DNA from: Shewanella intestini
Lineage (GTDB): Bacteria; Pseudomonadota; Gammaproteobacteria; Enterobacterales; Shewanellaceae
DNA: 64,000 nt
Reading direction: 5' to 3'
NCBI RefSeq assembly: GCF_018221465.1
Contig: NZ_JAAIKR010000004.1
Span: forward strand, 62,001-126,000
Shown here: one piece after another, positions 27,866 to 37,378 of the stretch
Layout of the letters: every line of letters begins with the position of its first letter
Numbering within the stretch: position 1 is the first letter of the stretch
Translations under genes and position numbers: made by a program
Notes under the pieces: generated by a model
Databases searched by the model: none
What the model saw: the letters and a program-made list of their open reading frames with translations, nothing else
Told to the model about the DNA's origin: nothing

Positions 27866-28171
27866 TTATTTTTTCATGCAGGTTGCGGTCTTATTATCAA
27901 ACTCTAAATCGTGACTGGCGCATATTTTACGTACAAATTGCTTGTCGGCATGATCCAATTGAATGTCAAATTTTGCCTCTAACTCAACTTCATGTTCAAA
28001 ATAAATCACTTGTTGCTGCAAAGCGAGACGTGATGCTTGTTCATTGATCTGTTGCTGAGTTTTTGGATTAGATAAGCCGGGCGCTGCCATAATGGGCAAC
28101 GTGACCATTATGCTAATTAACACGGCACTGCTAGCGGCGATAAAGTGAGCGTTGTGGATTAAGGTTTTCAT
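27866..28171 (-). CDS. Small secreted protein of unknown family
   Basis: 101 residues with a signal peptide (hydrophobic 8-28, cleavage likely after IMAAPG region). The mature part is Gln/Glu-rich and helical with two Cys near the C-terminus (KICASHDLEF and TATCMKK) that could form a disulfide in the periplasm. GAGGAG eight bases before the ATG supports the start. Not recognised; the gene stands alone. Confidence 0.65.
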   Translation of the reverse strand: MKTLIHNAHFIAASSAVLISIMVTLPIMAAPGLSNPKTQQQINEQASRLALQQQVIYFEHEVELEAKFDIQLDHADKQFVRKICASHDLEFDNKTATCMKK

Positions 28172-28621
28172 AAGTCTGACTCCTCAATTTTATGATGAAT
28201 TGTCGACGTTAGTTCCTTGAACGTGCGCATAAATAACAAATACAGACAACAACGTGTTAGCTGCTGATTTAAGATGAAGCCACTTTAGCATTCGCTTATT
28301 GAATGGTTGCTGAATAAGAGTTGTGTTGTGCAATTGCGGCTTCTTGCATGGTTAAGCCAGTAAGCGGTTAAATCAGTAAAAGAAAGCGACATAAGCCGCT
28401 TTTACCACAACTTATACGATAGAGGGGCGAGGGATTAATCAGGTTTGCTAACCGCTGGTGCAGATGCTCAGCTCCATTTAAGCATCGGGTGGTTATGATA
28501 ATGTTTCGCTTAAATACAAACTCATGGCTTATGTTAAGGATATGTACAGGTAAGAACCAATATAATGGTGATGTGAACGTAATTTGAACGTCAATTTTGT
28601 TGTAATGCCTTTAAGGAGCGC
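28172..28621. other. Divergent intergenic region, no gene seen
   Basis: 450 bases between divergent secreted-protein genes. It must hold two promoters. A weak AAAGCG/CGCTTT hairpin near 28383-28402 is the only structure I see. Confidence 0.4.
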
Positions 28622-29149
28622 ATGATGAAACTTAAAATATTAATGATCAGTAGTGTACTATTTAGTCATGTTGCTTTTGCTGATGAAGCTGAAAAGCCTA
28701 ACCCGATAACCGAAGCGGGAGCGGTAAAGATTGAATGGCAACAACCGGATAAATTCAGAGATGTAAAAACATCAAATGAGCGTCAATCGCGTTTTGAGAT
28801 GCGTTTATTTAACACATTAACAGAGAACTTAAATAAAGAAGTCCAAAAAAGTTTACAGCCTAATCAGCGGTTAACATTGCAAGTCACCAATGTTGATTTA
28901 GCGGGGGATATGCGCCCAACATTTGGGGCGACATCGGGTGATTTACGTATTATTAAGGATTTATACCCACCAAAAATAACCTTTAGCTATCAATTGCTTG
29001 AAGGTGGAAAAGTGATTATTGCCGGTGATGAAAACCTTCGCGATATGACCTTTTTGACCCAAACACGGGTAAGAACGCATAAGCCGTTTCAATATGAAAC
29101 GCTGATGCTCAACAAATGGTTTAATGCCACTGTTGCAACCAAACTATAA
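28622..29149 (+). CDS. Periplasmic DUF3016 protein
   Basis: 175 residues with a 20-residue signal peptide (cleavage after AFA). The mature part has the DUF3016 pattern: VKIEWQQPDKFRDVK, RLTLQVTNVDLAGDMRP, LYPPKITFSYQLLEGG, and the C-terminal LRDMTFL ... PFQYETLMLNKWF. Function unknown. AAGGAG precedes the ATG pair at 28622/28625. Closed by a terminator. Confidence 0.85.
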   Translation: MMKLKILMISSVLFSHVAFADEAEKPNPITEAGAVKIEWQQPDKFRDVKTSNERQSRFEMRLFNTLTENLNKEVQKSLQPNQRLTLQVTNVDLAGDMRPTFGATSGDLRIIKDLYPPKITFSYQLLEGGKVIIAGDENLRDMTFLTQTRVRTHKPFQYETLMLNKWFNATVATKL

Positions 29150-29181
29150 GCAATATGTGTAAGAGCAAAAAAACAGCCAAT

Positions 29182-29219
29182 AAAAAAACCGCTTAGCATT
29201 TAGCTTAGGCGGTTTTTTT
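29182..29219 (+). terminator. Terminator of the DUF3016 gene
   Basis: AAAAAAACCGC paired with GCGGTTTTTTT around a 16-base partly paired loop. Confidence 0.88.
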
Positions 29220-29290
29220 ATTGTATTAATTGTGCATAGTTAAGGACTAATGCAAAAGGGTATTCAGTTGTCTTACCTGACAATAAGCTG

Positions 29291-29602
29291 TTATTTAGAG
29301 CTTAATTTAAATACTTGCATGGTTTGCAATAGCGTAGCTAACCGTTTCACAAAGCTTTCTAACTCTTCAGGGGCAATATGCTGGTTAGATTGAAAACGAT
29401 CAAAGTCAGTAGCAAGCTCTTTAACATAAGGTAAGAAGCGATTGCTTTGCTCATTAAAACCTTGTTCTTTATTGAAAATCGATACAAACTTACCGTGCCC
29501 CGCTTTATGTAATTCATCTAAACGTGAATCGCAGTCGATAGATTGGCGATAAGCCGTTTGCAGGTTTTCTTTAATTTGCTGAATTATTTTTGTATACGGC
29601 AT
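29291..29602 (-). CDS. Helical cytoplasmic protein, unknown family
   Basis: 103 residues from ATG 29602 (GAGG eight bases upstream). Predicted all-alpha, with charged helices and one Cys; no signal peptide or membrane segment. The sequence (start MPYTKIIQQIKENL, end LLQTMQVFKLSSK) is not one I recognise. The upstream in-frame ATG at 29644 lacks a ribosome site. Separate promoter implied because both neighbours read the other way. Confidence 0.6.
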   Translation of the reverse strand: MPYTKIIQQIKENLQTAYRQSIDCDSRLDELHKAGHGKFVSIFNKEQGFNEQSNRFLPYVKELATDFDRFQSNQHIAPEELESFVKRLATLLQTMQVFKLSSK

Positions 29603-29756
29603 CTCAGCCTCGAAAGTGATGGGCAATAGCTTAATTATACGCAATCAATGCCAATAAGCGAAAGTGATAACCACTGATAACTTAATAAGATCATGAAGAT
29701 TAAGTTTGTTTATACGAGGATTTATCCTTTAAAGCGTTATTTGCATAATGGGAGAA

Positions 29757-30689
29757 ATGATGTTTCAGTGGACTTGTTGTTTGGCGCAAACTCGCCAACT
29801 TAATCATCGGCTAAAAAAAAGCACAGTAGCGTTACTATCATTAGCGACCTCACTATTAATTAGTGTGGGGGGAAGTTTCCCTGCCTTTAGCGCAACAACT
29901 GATAACCCGGTTTTTTTTCAAATTAATTACCAAGGCGAGCAAGCCTACTTACTTGGTTCTATCCATGTGGGCAAAGACGATTTTTACCCATTAAATCACA
30001 CCATAGAGCATGCTTTTAGTGCGTCAGATGCATTGGTGATTGAAGCCGATATGGCAAAAGCTGATGTGCCTGCACTATTGCAAGAGTATGGCAAGGCATC
30101 TCCTAAGGTCAGTGAGCAAACTCAGCAGGTATTAAGCGATTTTTGTCCTAAAAATGCGCAATTGTGCACCGCGATTGCCCCGTTTGCTCCTTGGCTACAA
30201 GCATCGCAAATTGGCTTAGTTCGGTTTGGGCAATTAGGCCTTCGCGCTGACAAAGGCGTTGATTTAACCTTTGTGGCAAATAAAGGTGATAAGCCATTGT
30301 ATCAACTGGAGTCAGTGGCATTTCAGTTTAAACTTTTGTCATCATTTTCGACACAAACACAGTTAGATATGGTTAAAGAAGCCATTAAAGTGTCAGACTC
30401 CGAGATGAAAGGGCTTATCAATGCATGGCGCAGTGGCGATGAAAAACAGTTATCTATGTTGATGGATGATCCTGAGTCAATGTCAGCAGAGGTGATTGAG
30501 AAGTTATTATTGCAACGTAATCATTCCATGGCGGCAGGCATAGAGACGTTAATGATGAAACATAAAGGTGAGCAATTGTTTATTGTTGTCGGGGCTGGGC
30601 ATTTAGTTGGGCGACAATCAGTGCCTTCATTATTGCAATCGACTGGGATGACAGTAAAAAAATGTCATCAACAGCAATGCGGTGAATAA
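29757..30689 (+). CDS. TraB/GumN (YbaP) family protein
   Basis: About 310 residues. A late signal anchor (about 25-45, after a basic stretch RLKKS) sends the domain to the periplasm. The family signatures are LLGSIHVGKDDFYPL near the N-terminus and the C-terminal RNHSMAAGIETL ... FIVVGAGHLVG. TraB/GumN proteins resemble metal-dependent hydrolases of the Tiki/erythromycin-esterase type, but activity in bacteria is uncertain. GGGAGAA lies between the ATG at 29748 and the ATG pair at 29757/29760, so 29757 or 29760 is the start. Confidence 0.85.
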   Translation: MMFQWTCCLAQTRQLNHRLKKSTVALLSLATSLLISVGGSFPAFSATTDNPVFFQINYQGEQAYLLGSIHVGKDDFYPLNHTIEHAFSASDALVIEADMAKADVPALLQEYGKASPKVSEQTQQVLSDFCPKNAQLCTAIAPFAPWLQASQIGLVRFGQLGLRADKGVDLTFVANKGDKPLYQLESVAFQFKLLSSFSTQTQLDMVKEAIKVSDSEMKGLINAWRSGDEKQLSMLMDDPESMSAEVIEKLLLQRNHSMAAGIETLMMKHKGEQLFIVVGAGHLVGRQSVPSLLQSTGMTVKKCHQQQCGE

Positions 30690-30840
30690 AGAGTACTTGC
30701 AAGAAATGCAAAGCGTTTGCCTGTGGTTGAGTTTAATTCTGCTGAAAACCGAATGATTGTAACCTGGCTAAATGTGTTGCAAACCTATCGTATTACTTGC
30801 TTGAGGATTAGACTCAATCAATAGCTATTTTTGATTAAAG

Positions 30841-30873
30841 TGCTGAATTAAATCGATTAATTCAGCATTTTTT
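30841..30873 (+). terminator. Terminator after the TraB/GumN gene
   Basis: Perfect 11-bp stem TGCTGAATTAA with TTAATTCAGCA followed by six T. It touches the stop codon of the convergent cmoM. Confidence 0.85.
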
Positions 30874-31696
30874 ATCGTTGGCCAATAAAGTGGATATAGC
30901 GCCCCAATGATAAGTAAGGTTCACGTTGTGAGTATCGCAGCTCCATTTCTATTAACTGCTTGGTGTCAAAGTTTGCGGGTAAGCTTTGTTTTAAATAATC
31001 ATTAATGACCCGCACACCTGACTGACATAATAATTGTAATTGCCAATCATTAAACCACTGTCTTACTTGTTCTATATATAACGGGTAGTTAGGAGTCAGG
31101 CCGATTTTTTTCTTCACTTTTAGGCCTCTTTCTACATAATCTAAATTACCTGAAACAAGGCTATGAAAGCGCAATGCTTCTTTGTTGTAAAACATTAGCG
31201 AAAACAAACCATCAGGCTTAATAAAATTAAGCAAATGATTGAGGGTGGTTTCGGCATCGCTTAGCCATTCTGCTACTGCATGGCACATTACTACATCAAA
31301 TTGGCCTAATTCATCAGCCGATAAGTCTTGAATGGCGCTATGTACTAAGGTGATATTTAACGGCTGCTCGGCTTGGGCTATTTGCTCTTTTGCTTGCTCA
31401 AGCATGTTGGCTGAAATATCACACAAGACTATTTGGTGTCCCATAGCAGCCAATTTTTGGCTGATAAACCCAAAGCCACCACCGGCATCTAAAATGCGTA
31501 ATTTAGTGCGGTTTAACTGAGATATTGCCGGCAATAAGTCGCGCATCAGTACCGCGGCTCTTATCTCACCTTTGGTGGTGCCGTAGATATTTTTAGAGAA
31601 TTTTTTGGCGAGTTTATCAAAGTTTTTATCTTGCAATTGCAGCCACTCAATCAGTTTTTTTATAGGGAAGATTAAGTTGTTATTGTCGCATTTCAT
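30872..31696 (-). CDS. cmoM: tRNA 5-carboxymethoxyuridine methyltransferase CmoM
   Basis: SAM-dependent enzyme that methylates cmo5U to mcmo5U at wobble position 34. The match to E. coli CmoM (formerly SmtA) is close: KNFDKLAKKFSKNIYGTTKGEIR at the start, the SAM loop LRILDAGGGFGFISQKLA, CHAVAEWL, LFSLMFYNKEA, GNLDYVERGLKVKKK, GVRVINDYL and EPYLSLGRYIH. The family normally begins just before the NFD motif; here ATG 31696 adds about 20 residues. Single gene. Confidence 0.9.
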   Translation of the reverse strand: MKCDNNNLIFPIKKLIEWLQLQDKNFDKLAKKFSKNIYGTTKGEIRAAVLMRDLLPAISQLNRTKLRILDAGGGFGFISQKLAAMGHQIVLCDISANMLEQAKEQIAQAEQPLNITLVHSAIQDLSADELGQFDVVMCHAVAEWLSDAETTLNHLLNFIKPDGLFSLMFYNKEALRFHSLVSGNLDYVERGLKVKKKIGLTPNYPLYIEQVRQWFNDWQLQLLCQSGVRVINDYLKQSLPANFDTKQLIEMELRYSQREPYLSLGRYIHFIGQR

Positions 31697-31939
31697 TGCG
31701 TAAACCCCAACAATCAATTCAAATCTCTTTACGTGCTGGTAACCACAAAAATGAACGGGTCAAGTTGAGTTTGTGTTGGCGTGTTTAGTTTTTGTTAGGT
31801 GATTGCGTGTTTAACACGAGCTAGGTTAGACCGTGTTGATTGTCTCGGGTATAATGCTGCGCTAATTTATTGTTGTAATAATTGTGTTTTTTATAGGTGT
31901 AATACATTGAGCCACGACTTCTCTATCGAACTCACTTCG

Positions 31940-32773
31940 ATGCCTTCTTTGCTTACTTTGTATCGAAAAATTTTTTTCGGCCGCAAACCTGGTTGGGATC
32001 AGCAACCACTACCTAGCGTGTTTGTTAAAGCGACAAACGTGTCGGTGTCGGCTAAAAAAGTCGCTCAGTATGCTGAGGTTTGTCAGTTTAATTTTGATAA
32101 GCACATTTTGCCGCCAACGTATTTATATGTTTTGGCTTTTCGGTTACACGCCACTATTTTCACTCACGAGGCGATGACGTTTCCGTTGCTAGGGATGATT
32201 CACCTAAAAAATAGCATTAGTGTTTACCGTCAAGTGAATGTGACTGAGCATGTTGATGTGCAATGTGAGTTATCTGACAGTCGTACCACAGATTCGGGCT
32301 TAGAGTTTGACTTAGTGTCGAAAATATATGTTGCAGATGAATTGGTATGGGAAGCATTTTCAACTTACCTGTATCGTATCGAAGGCAAAAAACGCATCCG
32401 CCCGCCCCGAGCATCAAAAATGGCATGGGAAAACGTACAACAATGGACTTTACCTGAAGGTTTAGGCCGTCAGTATGCTAACGCGTCAGGTGACTACAAT
32501 TTAATTCATTTACATCCTATTTTGTCAAAACGCTTTGGTTTTGATCGCGTGCTAGCCCATGGTATGTGGTCTAAAGCAAGGTCGATGGCGTATTTGATGC
32601 AGTTTGTTGGTGATAAACCATTTAAGCTAGATGTCGAGTTTAAGTTGCCCGTTTTCATGCCTAGTGAAGTGACTTTTGGTTATGAAAGTATTGAAGGGGG
32701 TAAGCAATTTGAAATGCGCGATATTAAAGGGCGTAGACCGCACTTAACCGGTGAATTAACGTATTTAAGTTAA
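31940..32773 (+). CDS. MaoC-like hot-dog hydratase/dehydratase
   Basis: 277 residues, two hot-dog halves. The C-terminal half has the hydratase signature ASGDYNLIHLHPILSKRFGF with the Asp/His pair, then VLAHGMWSKA. Such proteins hydrate enoyl-CoA or act on acyl-ACP in lipid metabolism. The N-terminal half (KVAQYAEVCQFNF) is degenerate. The frame is open back to 31799, but the upstream part is Cys-rich and unlike the family, so ATG 31940 is preferred despite a poor ribosome site. Cytoplasmic. Confidence 0.8.
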   Translation: MPSLLTLYRKIFFGRKPGWDQQPLPSVFVKATNVSVSAKKVAQYAEVCQFNFDKHILPPTYLYVLAFRLHATIFTHEAMTFPLLGMIHLKNSISVYRQVNVTEHVDVQCELSDSRTTDSGLEFDLVSKIYVADELVWEAFSTYLYRIEGKKRIRPPRASKMAWENVQQWTLPEGLGRQYANASGDYNLIHLHPILSKRFGFDRVLAHGMWSKARSMAYLMQFVGDKPFKLDVEFKLPVFMPSEVTFGYESIEGGKQFEMRDIKGRRPHLTGELTYLS

Positions 32774-32794
32774 CGGTTGTTGCGACAACAACAT

Positions 32795-32819
32795 GCCCGA
32801 GCTCATGCTCGGGCTTTTT
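32795..32819 (+). terminator. Terminator of the MaoC-like gene
   Basis: GCCCGAGC, TCAT, GCTCGGGC, TTTTT. Confidence 0.95.
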
Positions 32820-32995
32820 ATTGGCTGAACAACCCTGTTATTGCAATATTATTCAACCAATTTGAATTTTGAGTCTGATCGCAACTACGGTGAAATAGTG
32901 CCTTAATGAGTAAAATGTTATTGACTCACTCGGATTTGGACATTAATTTCTCAGCGATCTTTTTAACTCAACTTTAATGATAAGGACAACAAGCA

Positions 32996-34375
32996 ATGGC
33001 TGAGCCATCCTCAATTAGCTTGATCCCGCCTGTCGTGGTGTTAGTGCTGGCTGTGACCTTAAGAAGACCGATTTTATCGCTTATTATTGGAGCGTTAGTT
33101 GGCCTGTTACTTATTTCACCAACCAAGGTGTTATTTGCATTTTCTGAGATATCTTTGAAAGTGATGGCAGATGAAACCATTGGCTGGCTTATTTTAGTTT
33201 GCGGCACGTTTGGCGCCTTGATTGCCCTTTTGGTGCGCACGGGAGGGGCATTTGCGTTTGGGCAGTTAGCTTTAAAAGTAGCTAAAGGACCAAAGTCGTC
33301 GTTGCTGATGACTTACCTTCTTGGGGTCGCTATTTTTATTGATGATTACCTTAATGCGCTCACCGTGGGCGAAACCATGAAGCGGGTAACTGACAAATTT
33401 AATCTCTCCCGTGAAATGCTTGCTTATGTGGTTGACTCTACTGCAGCACCAATCTGTGTGTTAGTACCGTTATCGACTTGGGCTGTCTTTTTTGGGGGCT
33501 TGTTAGTTGATAATGGCATTGCAGATGCTGGTCAAGGCATTGCGGTGTATATGCAAGCTATCCCCTATATGCTGTATGCCTGGGTTGCAGTATTAATGGT
33601 GCCATTGGTGATTTTTGGGGTTATTCCGGTGTTTGGGCCGATGAAAAAAGCGCAGCAGTTAGCTCAAGCAGGTAAAAACTTACCGATTGATGAGCAAACA
33701 GAGGTCAATACTGCAGATGATTACGCGGTTAAGGCGATGGAAGATGAGTTTGCCAGCGCTGAGCGCCAAGGCAAATTGCATAATTTTTTATTGCCTATGG
33801 TCATGTTAATTGGCTTTACGGTCTATTTTGATATTGATGTGTGGCTTGGGTTATTGGCAACCATGGCATTAACAATTCCGTATTATGCGGTGCAAAGATT
33901 AATGCCGTTGTCTGAAATGATGGAGCAAATGATTGATGGCTTTAAAAGTATGCTGCCGGCCATTGGTACCGTAGTCGCGGCATTTATATTTAAAGATGTT
34001 TGCGACCAGCTATTGCTACCACAATATGTCATCGCTTCATTAAGCCCTTATATGACCGCAAGTCTATTACCTGCGATTGTCTTTTTAGCGATGGCAGTAT
34101 TGGCGTTTGCCACAGGTTCTAGTTGGGGAATTTTCGCGGTATCGATTCCGATTGTTATGCCGCTGTCACATGCTGTGGGCGCGGATACGCCATTGGTGAT
34201 TGGTGCGCTGTTATCCGCTTCTTCATTTGGTAGTCAGGCATGTTTTTACAGTGACTCAACCGTATTAGCGGCGCAAGGCGCAGATTGTAACCTTGTGAGC
34301 CATGCTGTGACGCAATTGCCATATACGTTGATTGCCGCAGGGGTGACTTTTATTGGCTTCTTATGGTTAGCCTAA
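32996..34375 (+). CDS. NhaC-family Na+/H+ antiporter
   Basis: 459 residues with about eleven to twelve membrane helices. NhaC-family blocks are visible: VAIFIDDYLNALTVGETMKRVTDK, the discontinuous DSTAAPICVLVPLSTW, FATGSSWGIFAVSIPIVMPLS and SASSFGSQACFYSDSTVLAAQG. It probably exchanges sodium for protons in pH and salt homeostasis; related proteins exchange organic acids or amines, so the substrate is a family guess. AAGGA precedes the ATG. Single gene with a terminator. Confidence 0.88.
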   Translation: MAEPSSISLIPPVVVLVLAVTLRRPILSLIIGALVGLLLISPTKVLFAFSEISLKVMADETIGWLILVCGTFGALIALLVRTGGAFAFGQLALKVAKGPKSSLLMTYLLGVAIFIDDYLNALTVGETMKRVTDKFNLSREMLAYVVDSTAAPICVLVPLSTWAVFFGGLLVDNGIADAGQGIAVYMQAIPYMLYAWVAVLMVPLVIFGVIPVFGPMKKAQQLAQAGKNLPIDEQTEVNTADDYAVKAMEDEFASAERQGKLHNFLLPMVMLIGFTVYFDIDVWLGLLATMALTIPYYAVQRLMPLSEMMEQMIDGFKSMLPAIGTVVAAFIFKDVCDQLLLPQYVIASLSPYMTASLLPAIVFLAMAVLAFATGSSWGIFAVSIPIVMPLSHAVGADTPLVIGALLSASSFGSQACFYSDSTVLAAQGADCNLVSHAVTQLPYTLIAAGVTFIGFLWLA

Positions 34376-34495
34376 GTTAATCTTGTTGCTAGTCGATAGC
34401 GTTAATATGCGGTTTATAAGCGTATTTTGGGGGGAAGGCATTGTTAACTGATATGCCCCATGACTATTGATTAGCAAAGCAAATAATTGATAAAG

Positions 34496-34530
34496 AAAAA
34501 GCCAGATTACTGCGGTTATCTGGCTTTTTT
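34496..34530 (+). terminator. Terminator of the NhaC-family gene
   Basis: AAAAAGCCAGAT paired with ATCTGGCTTTTTT around a 10-base loop. Being A-rich on the left it may also stop the convergent channel gene. Confidence 0.92.
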
Positions 34531-34577
34531 ATGCTTAAAATTTAATTTTATTAAGCTGTTGAATCAATCCAATCGAA

Positions 34578-36218
34578 TTAGGTATTGGTTTGATAAACAT
34601 GCACATCGCGTTGAGGGAATGGAATGCTAATACCTTCTTCGTCAAAGCGGATTTTAACCGCACGAGTGATATCCCAATATACGTCCCAATAATGTTCAGG
34701 GCGAACCCAAGGGCGAACAATAAAGTCCACTGATGATTCGTTTAAGGTATGCAATTTTATCATTGGTTCTGGTTCTGGACGAATGAGTTCATGCTTTGAA
34801 ATAATGTCGGCTAATACTTTTTCAGCATGTTCAATGTTATCGCTATAGCTAATACCAAACACCATATCAACACGGCGCAAGTGCTCTGCGGTGATGTTAT
34901 TAATTGTGTCTCCCCAAATCTTGTTATTGGGGATGATAAGGCGTTGGTTATCTAAGGTTTTGATGGTTGTTGATACCAAGCTCATGTGACTGACTTTACC
35001 GGTTACACCTGCAGCGTTTATTAAGTCGCCCACATCATAAGGGCGGTAGATTAAGATCATCATACCTGAAGCAAAGTTAGATAATGTATCTTGCAACGCA
35101 AAACCAATGATGACACCGGCAATACCAAAACCGGCTAATAATGGTCCTAATTCAAATCCGAGCTGCGACAGTGCAATCAATAAACCTAAAGCAAAGACTG
35201 TTTTACTTGAAAGTGAGATAAAGAAATCTTGCAATAATTTACTGAAATTAAGCTTTGATGCACTGACTGTTTTAGACACCAAGCGGGTAGCTAACTTGGC
35301 GACTAAGCTCGTGATAAACAAAATCAGGCAAAAGATAAACAGTTTAAACGCAAAACTTGGGCCGTTTTTAAGTGCATGGTTGGTGATCACCTTGCCCCAC
35401 TGTTGTAATAAGCCTGTGGCTAAATCAATGTTCAATACATCTTGGGTAATATCGCCAGAAATATTAAACAAGGTTTGACGTAATTTAGTAGTGTCTAATC
35501 CCAGTTTTTCCATTAAATCAGCACTGAGCTGTAAGCTTGATGAACTTTGCTCTAAACGTGTATTTAATTGGCTCACTAAGGCTTTTTGTTCGCTAGTGGC
35601 ATCTGCGCCTGCATCTGCAAGTGCTTGGTTAGCGGCTTTTAATCGAGCATGAGTATAATGAGTTAAGCTTTCAAAACGGTCGGCTCTGGCAATCAGAAAC
35701 TGCTTCATTTTGCTTTGTTTTTCGCTGACGTCAATTCCCACTTTTTCTGCCCAAGAGTAAGTATTTAACTGTGCTTTTAAAAAGTGATCGCGTAAATATT
35801 CGCGGTCGCTTATGGCTAAAAGCGTCGCGTCATCATTGTCTCCACCAAGGGCGTTTTCTAATTCAGCCAGTTTATTTGCTAAGTATTGGTCAGTGGCAGT
35901 TAAAAACGTTAATTGATGAGCCACCAACGGTTTTAAGTAAGCAATATCTGGTTGATCAACATTAAGCATTTTGCGAATTTCAGCGCGTAATTGCTTGGTT
36001 TTATTTTTAATGCGGTACTCGGTGATGGGGATAAGTTCACCTTTGGCTTTCGTTAAGTTGACAAGATCTACGTCAATTAGGTGCTCTAAATTGGCAACCC
36101 GCTGTTTGTCAGTTTGCGTGAACGCTGGGGCAGGGGATGAGTCCGTGGTATTGGCGGCATGTGCGACAACGCTCATGTTCGATAAGATGAGTAAGCAACT
36201 CAGTAATATTCTCAGCAT
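34578..36218 (-). CDS. Large MscS-family mechanosensitive channel with periplasmic helical domain
   Basis: 546 residues. A signal peptide (1-22, cleaved after AHA) leads into about 230 residues of charged helices, likely a periplasmic sensing or assembly domain. Three membrane helices follow, the last being the pore helix (LLAGFGIAGVIIGFALQDTLSNFASG), then the beta domain (YRPYDVGDLINAAGVTGKV) and C-terminal domain ending ISIPFPQRDVHV. It is much longer than the MscS at 5366 and probably opens at a different tension. The ATG at 36218 is chosen; an in-frame TTG four codons earlier is weaker. Confidence 0.88.
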   Translation of the reverse strand: MLRILLSCLLILSNMSVVAHAANTTDSSPAPAFTQTDKQRVANLEHLIDVDLVNLTKAKGELIPITEYRIKNKTKQLRAEIRKMLNVDQPDIAYLKPLVAHQLTFLTATDQYLANKLAELENALGGDNDDATLLAISDREYLRDHFLKAQLNTYSWAEKVGIDVSEKQSKMKQFLIARADRFESLTHYTHARLKAANQALADAGADATSEQKALVSQLNTRLEQSSSSLQLSADLMEKLGLDTTKLRQTLFNISGDITQDVLNIDLATGLLQQWGKVITNHALKNGPSFAFKLFIFCLILFITSLVAKLATRLVSKTVSASKLNFSKLLQDFFISLSSKTVFALGLLIALSQLGFELGPLLAGFGIAGVIIGFALQDTLSNFASGMMILIYRPYDVGDLINAAGVTGKVSHMSLVSTTIKTLDNQRLIIPNNKIWGDTINNITAEHLRRVDMVFGISYSDNIEHAEKVLADIISKHELIRPEPEPMIKLHTLNESSVDFIVRPWVRPEHYWDVYWDITRAVKIRFDEEGISIPFPQRDVHVYQTNT

Positions 36219-36597
36219 GGTGATATCCAAAAGTGTTTAGTTTGCACATCATAGGCTTATCTTTTTTTAACCTCAATGTGACATAGGTATTATTAGGACA
36301 TTGTGTCATCAGAAAAATAATCACTAATGGCAATATAAGCACACGTTTGAATAAAAATAGTACAAACACGTTGAAACAGTGAGTGCGCTAGAGGACGAGA
36401 AAAGATAAAAGGGCACGAGTCACGATGGCTTTTAGAATGAATGGATAAGCCTGTGAGTTAGCTTTATGTTTTCATGGCGGGTTGTTAACACATATCGTCA
36501 ATACATCGCCTAACTGAGAAGAGCAAAAACACACCAACATGGGGGATAATGTTGGATTAAACTTAGATTAAATCTAAAGCGGTAGTAAGATTTTTAT

Positions 36598-36620
36598 GAA
36601 GCAGAAAATACTTCTGCTTC
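36598..36620 (-). terminator. Hairpin just past the small membrane-protein gene
   Basis: Perfect 9-bp stem GAAGCAGAA with TTCTGCTTC, loop AATAC, 15 bases beyond the stop at 36636 on the minus strand. The tail is A-rich rather than T-rich, so termination strength is doubtful. The rest of 36219-36597 shows no gene. Confidence 0.45.
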
Positions 36621-36635
36621 AATGTATTGCATTAA

Positions 36636-36776
36636 TTAATCAAGCACTTGCACTTGGCTTTCTAGTGCTTGCTCTACGTAATAAATGCCACCTAATACAA
36701 CGGTTCCAAACACGGCAATGACCAAAAGGATCCCAATATTTTCACGAATAAACTTTGACAATGTGTTTTCTCCCAT
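36636..36776 (-). CDS. Single-pass small membrane protein, 46 residues
   Basis: An intact frame reads MGENTLSKFIREN, then a 20-residue hydrophobic helix (IGILLVIAVFGTVVLGGIYY), then an acidic tail ending QVLD. This charge layout, basic residues before and acidic after the helix, fits an N-in single-pass inner-membrane protein. The ATG at 36776 has only a weak ribosome site; a TTG five codons later has GGGAGA seven bases before it and is a good alternative start giving 41 residues. A hairpin follows the stop. Not recognised; too short for routine gene finding. Confidence 0.6.
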   Translation of the reverse strand: MGENTLSKFIRENIGILLVIAVFGTVVLGGIYYVEQALESQVQVLD

Positions 36777-37005
36777 CTGTAGTTCGGCAGGAAACCTGCT
36801 GCGATGGTTGAAGTATAAGTTGCTGTGCTTAAAGCTATCTTAAAATAGCATGAGTCAACTTGCTGCAAGTGTTGCTATATCAAGCTGGTGGTAATTTGAG
36901 CGATCAATCATCTGCATATAATTTGTCACATAGTTAAGGTTGCAAAATGTCACTTTTCTTTTAAGATATGTGAACTTTTTCACCTTTTAATGTTGTGATC
37001 TCTTA

Positions 37006-37302
37006 ATGAATATCACCCTAAAACTTCGACAAGGACTATCGCTTTGGCTTGCTGCCATGCTGATGTGTGTGTCGTTTGGGGTATCTGCTCATTTCGTGGA
37101 ACATCAGCATGAAGGCGCAAATACCCACTGTACGGTGTGTATTACTCAGCTTCAGTTTAATCAAACTTTACCTTCAACACCGCTAACGCTTAATCGCCAA
37201 ACCGAACAGCTTGAACGGATTATTGAAGATGTAGTTAAAGTTAAATCATTCCATTATGGCTATTACCATAGCCGTGCACCGCCATTCTCCAGTGCAATTT
37301 AA
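37006..37302 (+). CDS. Small exported His/Cys protein heading the metal-uptake cassette
   Basis: 98 residues with a signal peptide whose best cleavage (VSA/H) would leave a mature protein starting with His29. The next 17 residues hold His29, His33, His35, His41, Cys42 and Cys45, an obvious metal-binding cluster of the DUF2946-like kind. The C-terminus is His/Tyr-rich. It is 76 bases upstream of the His-rich barrel gene and in the same direction, so a role in periplasmic zinc or copper handling is likely by context; the metal is not proven. Confidence 0.65.
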   Translation: MNITLKLRQGLSLWLAAMLMCVSFGVSAHFVEHQHEGANTHCTVCITQLQFNQTLPSTPLTLNRQTEQLERIIEDVVKVKSFHYGYYHSRAPPFSSAI

Positions 37303-37332
37303 TTATAAAAAACCTTAAAAAATAATAATTAA

Positions 37333-37356
37333 ATCACTTTTTACAATAAAAGTGAT
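37333..37356 (+). repeat. Inverted repeat between the His/Cys gene and the barrel gene
   Basis: ATCACTTTT and AAAAGTGAT around TACAAT, ending 22 bases before the barrel start. It may be an operator, an attenuator or an mRNA structure; no T run follows. Confidence 0.6.
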
Positions 37357-37378
37357 GCTGTTGTATTTGGAGATACAA

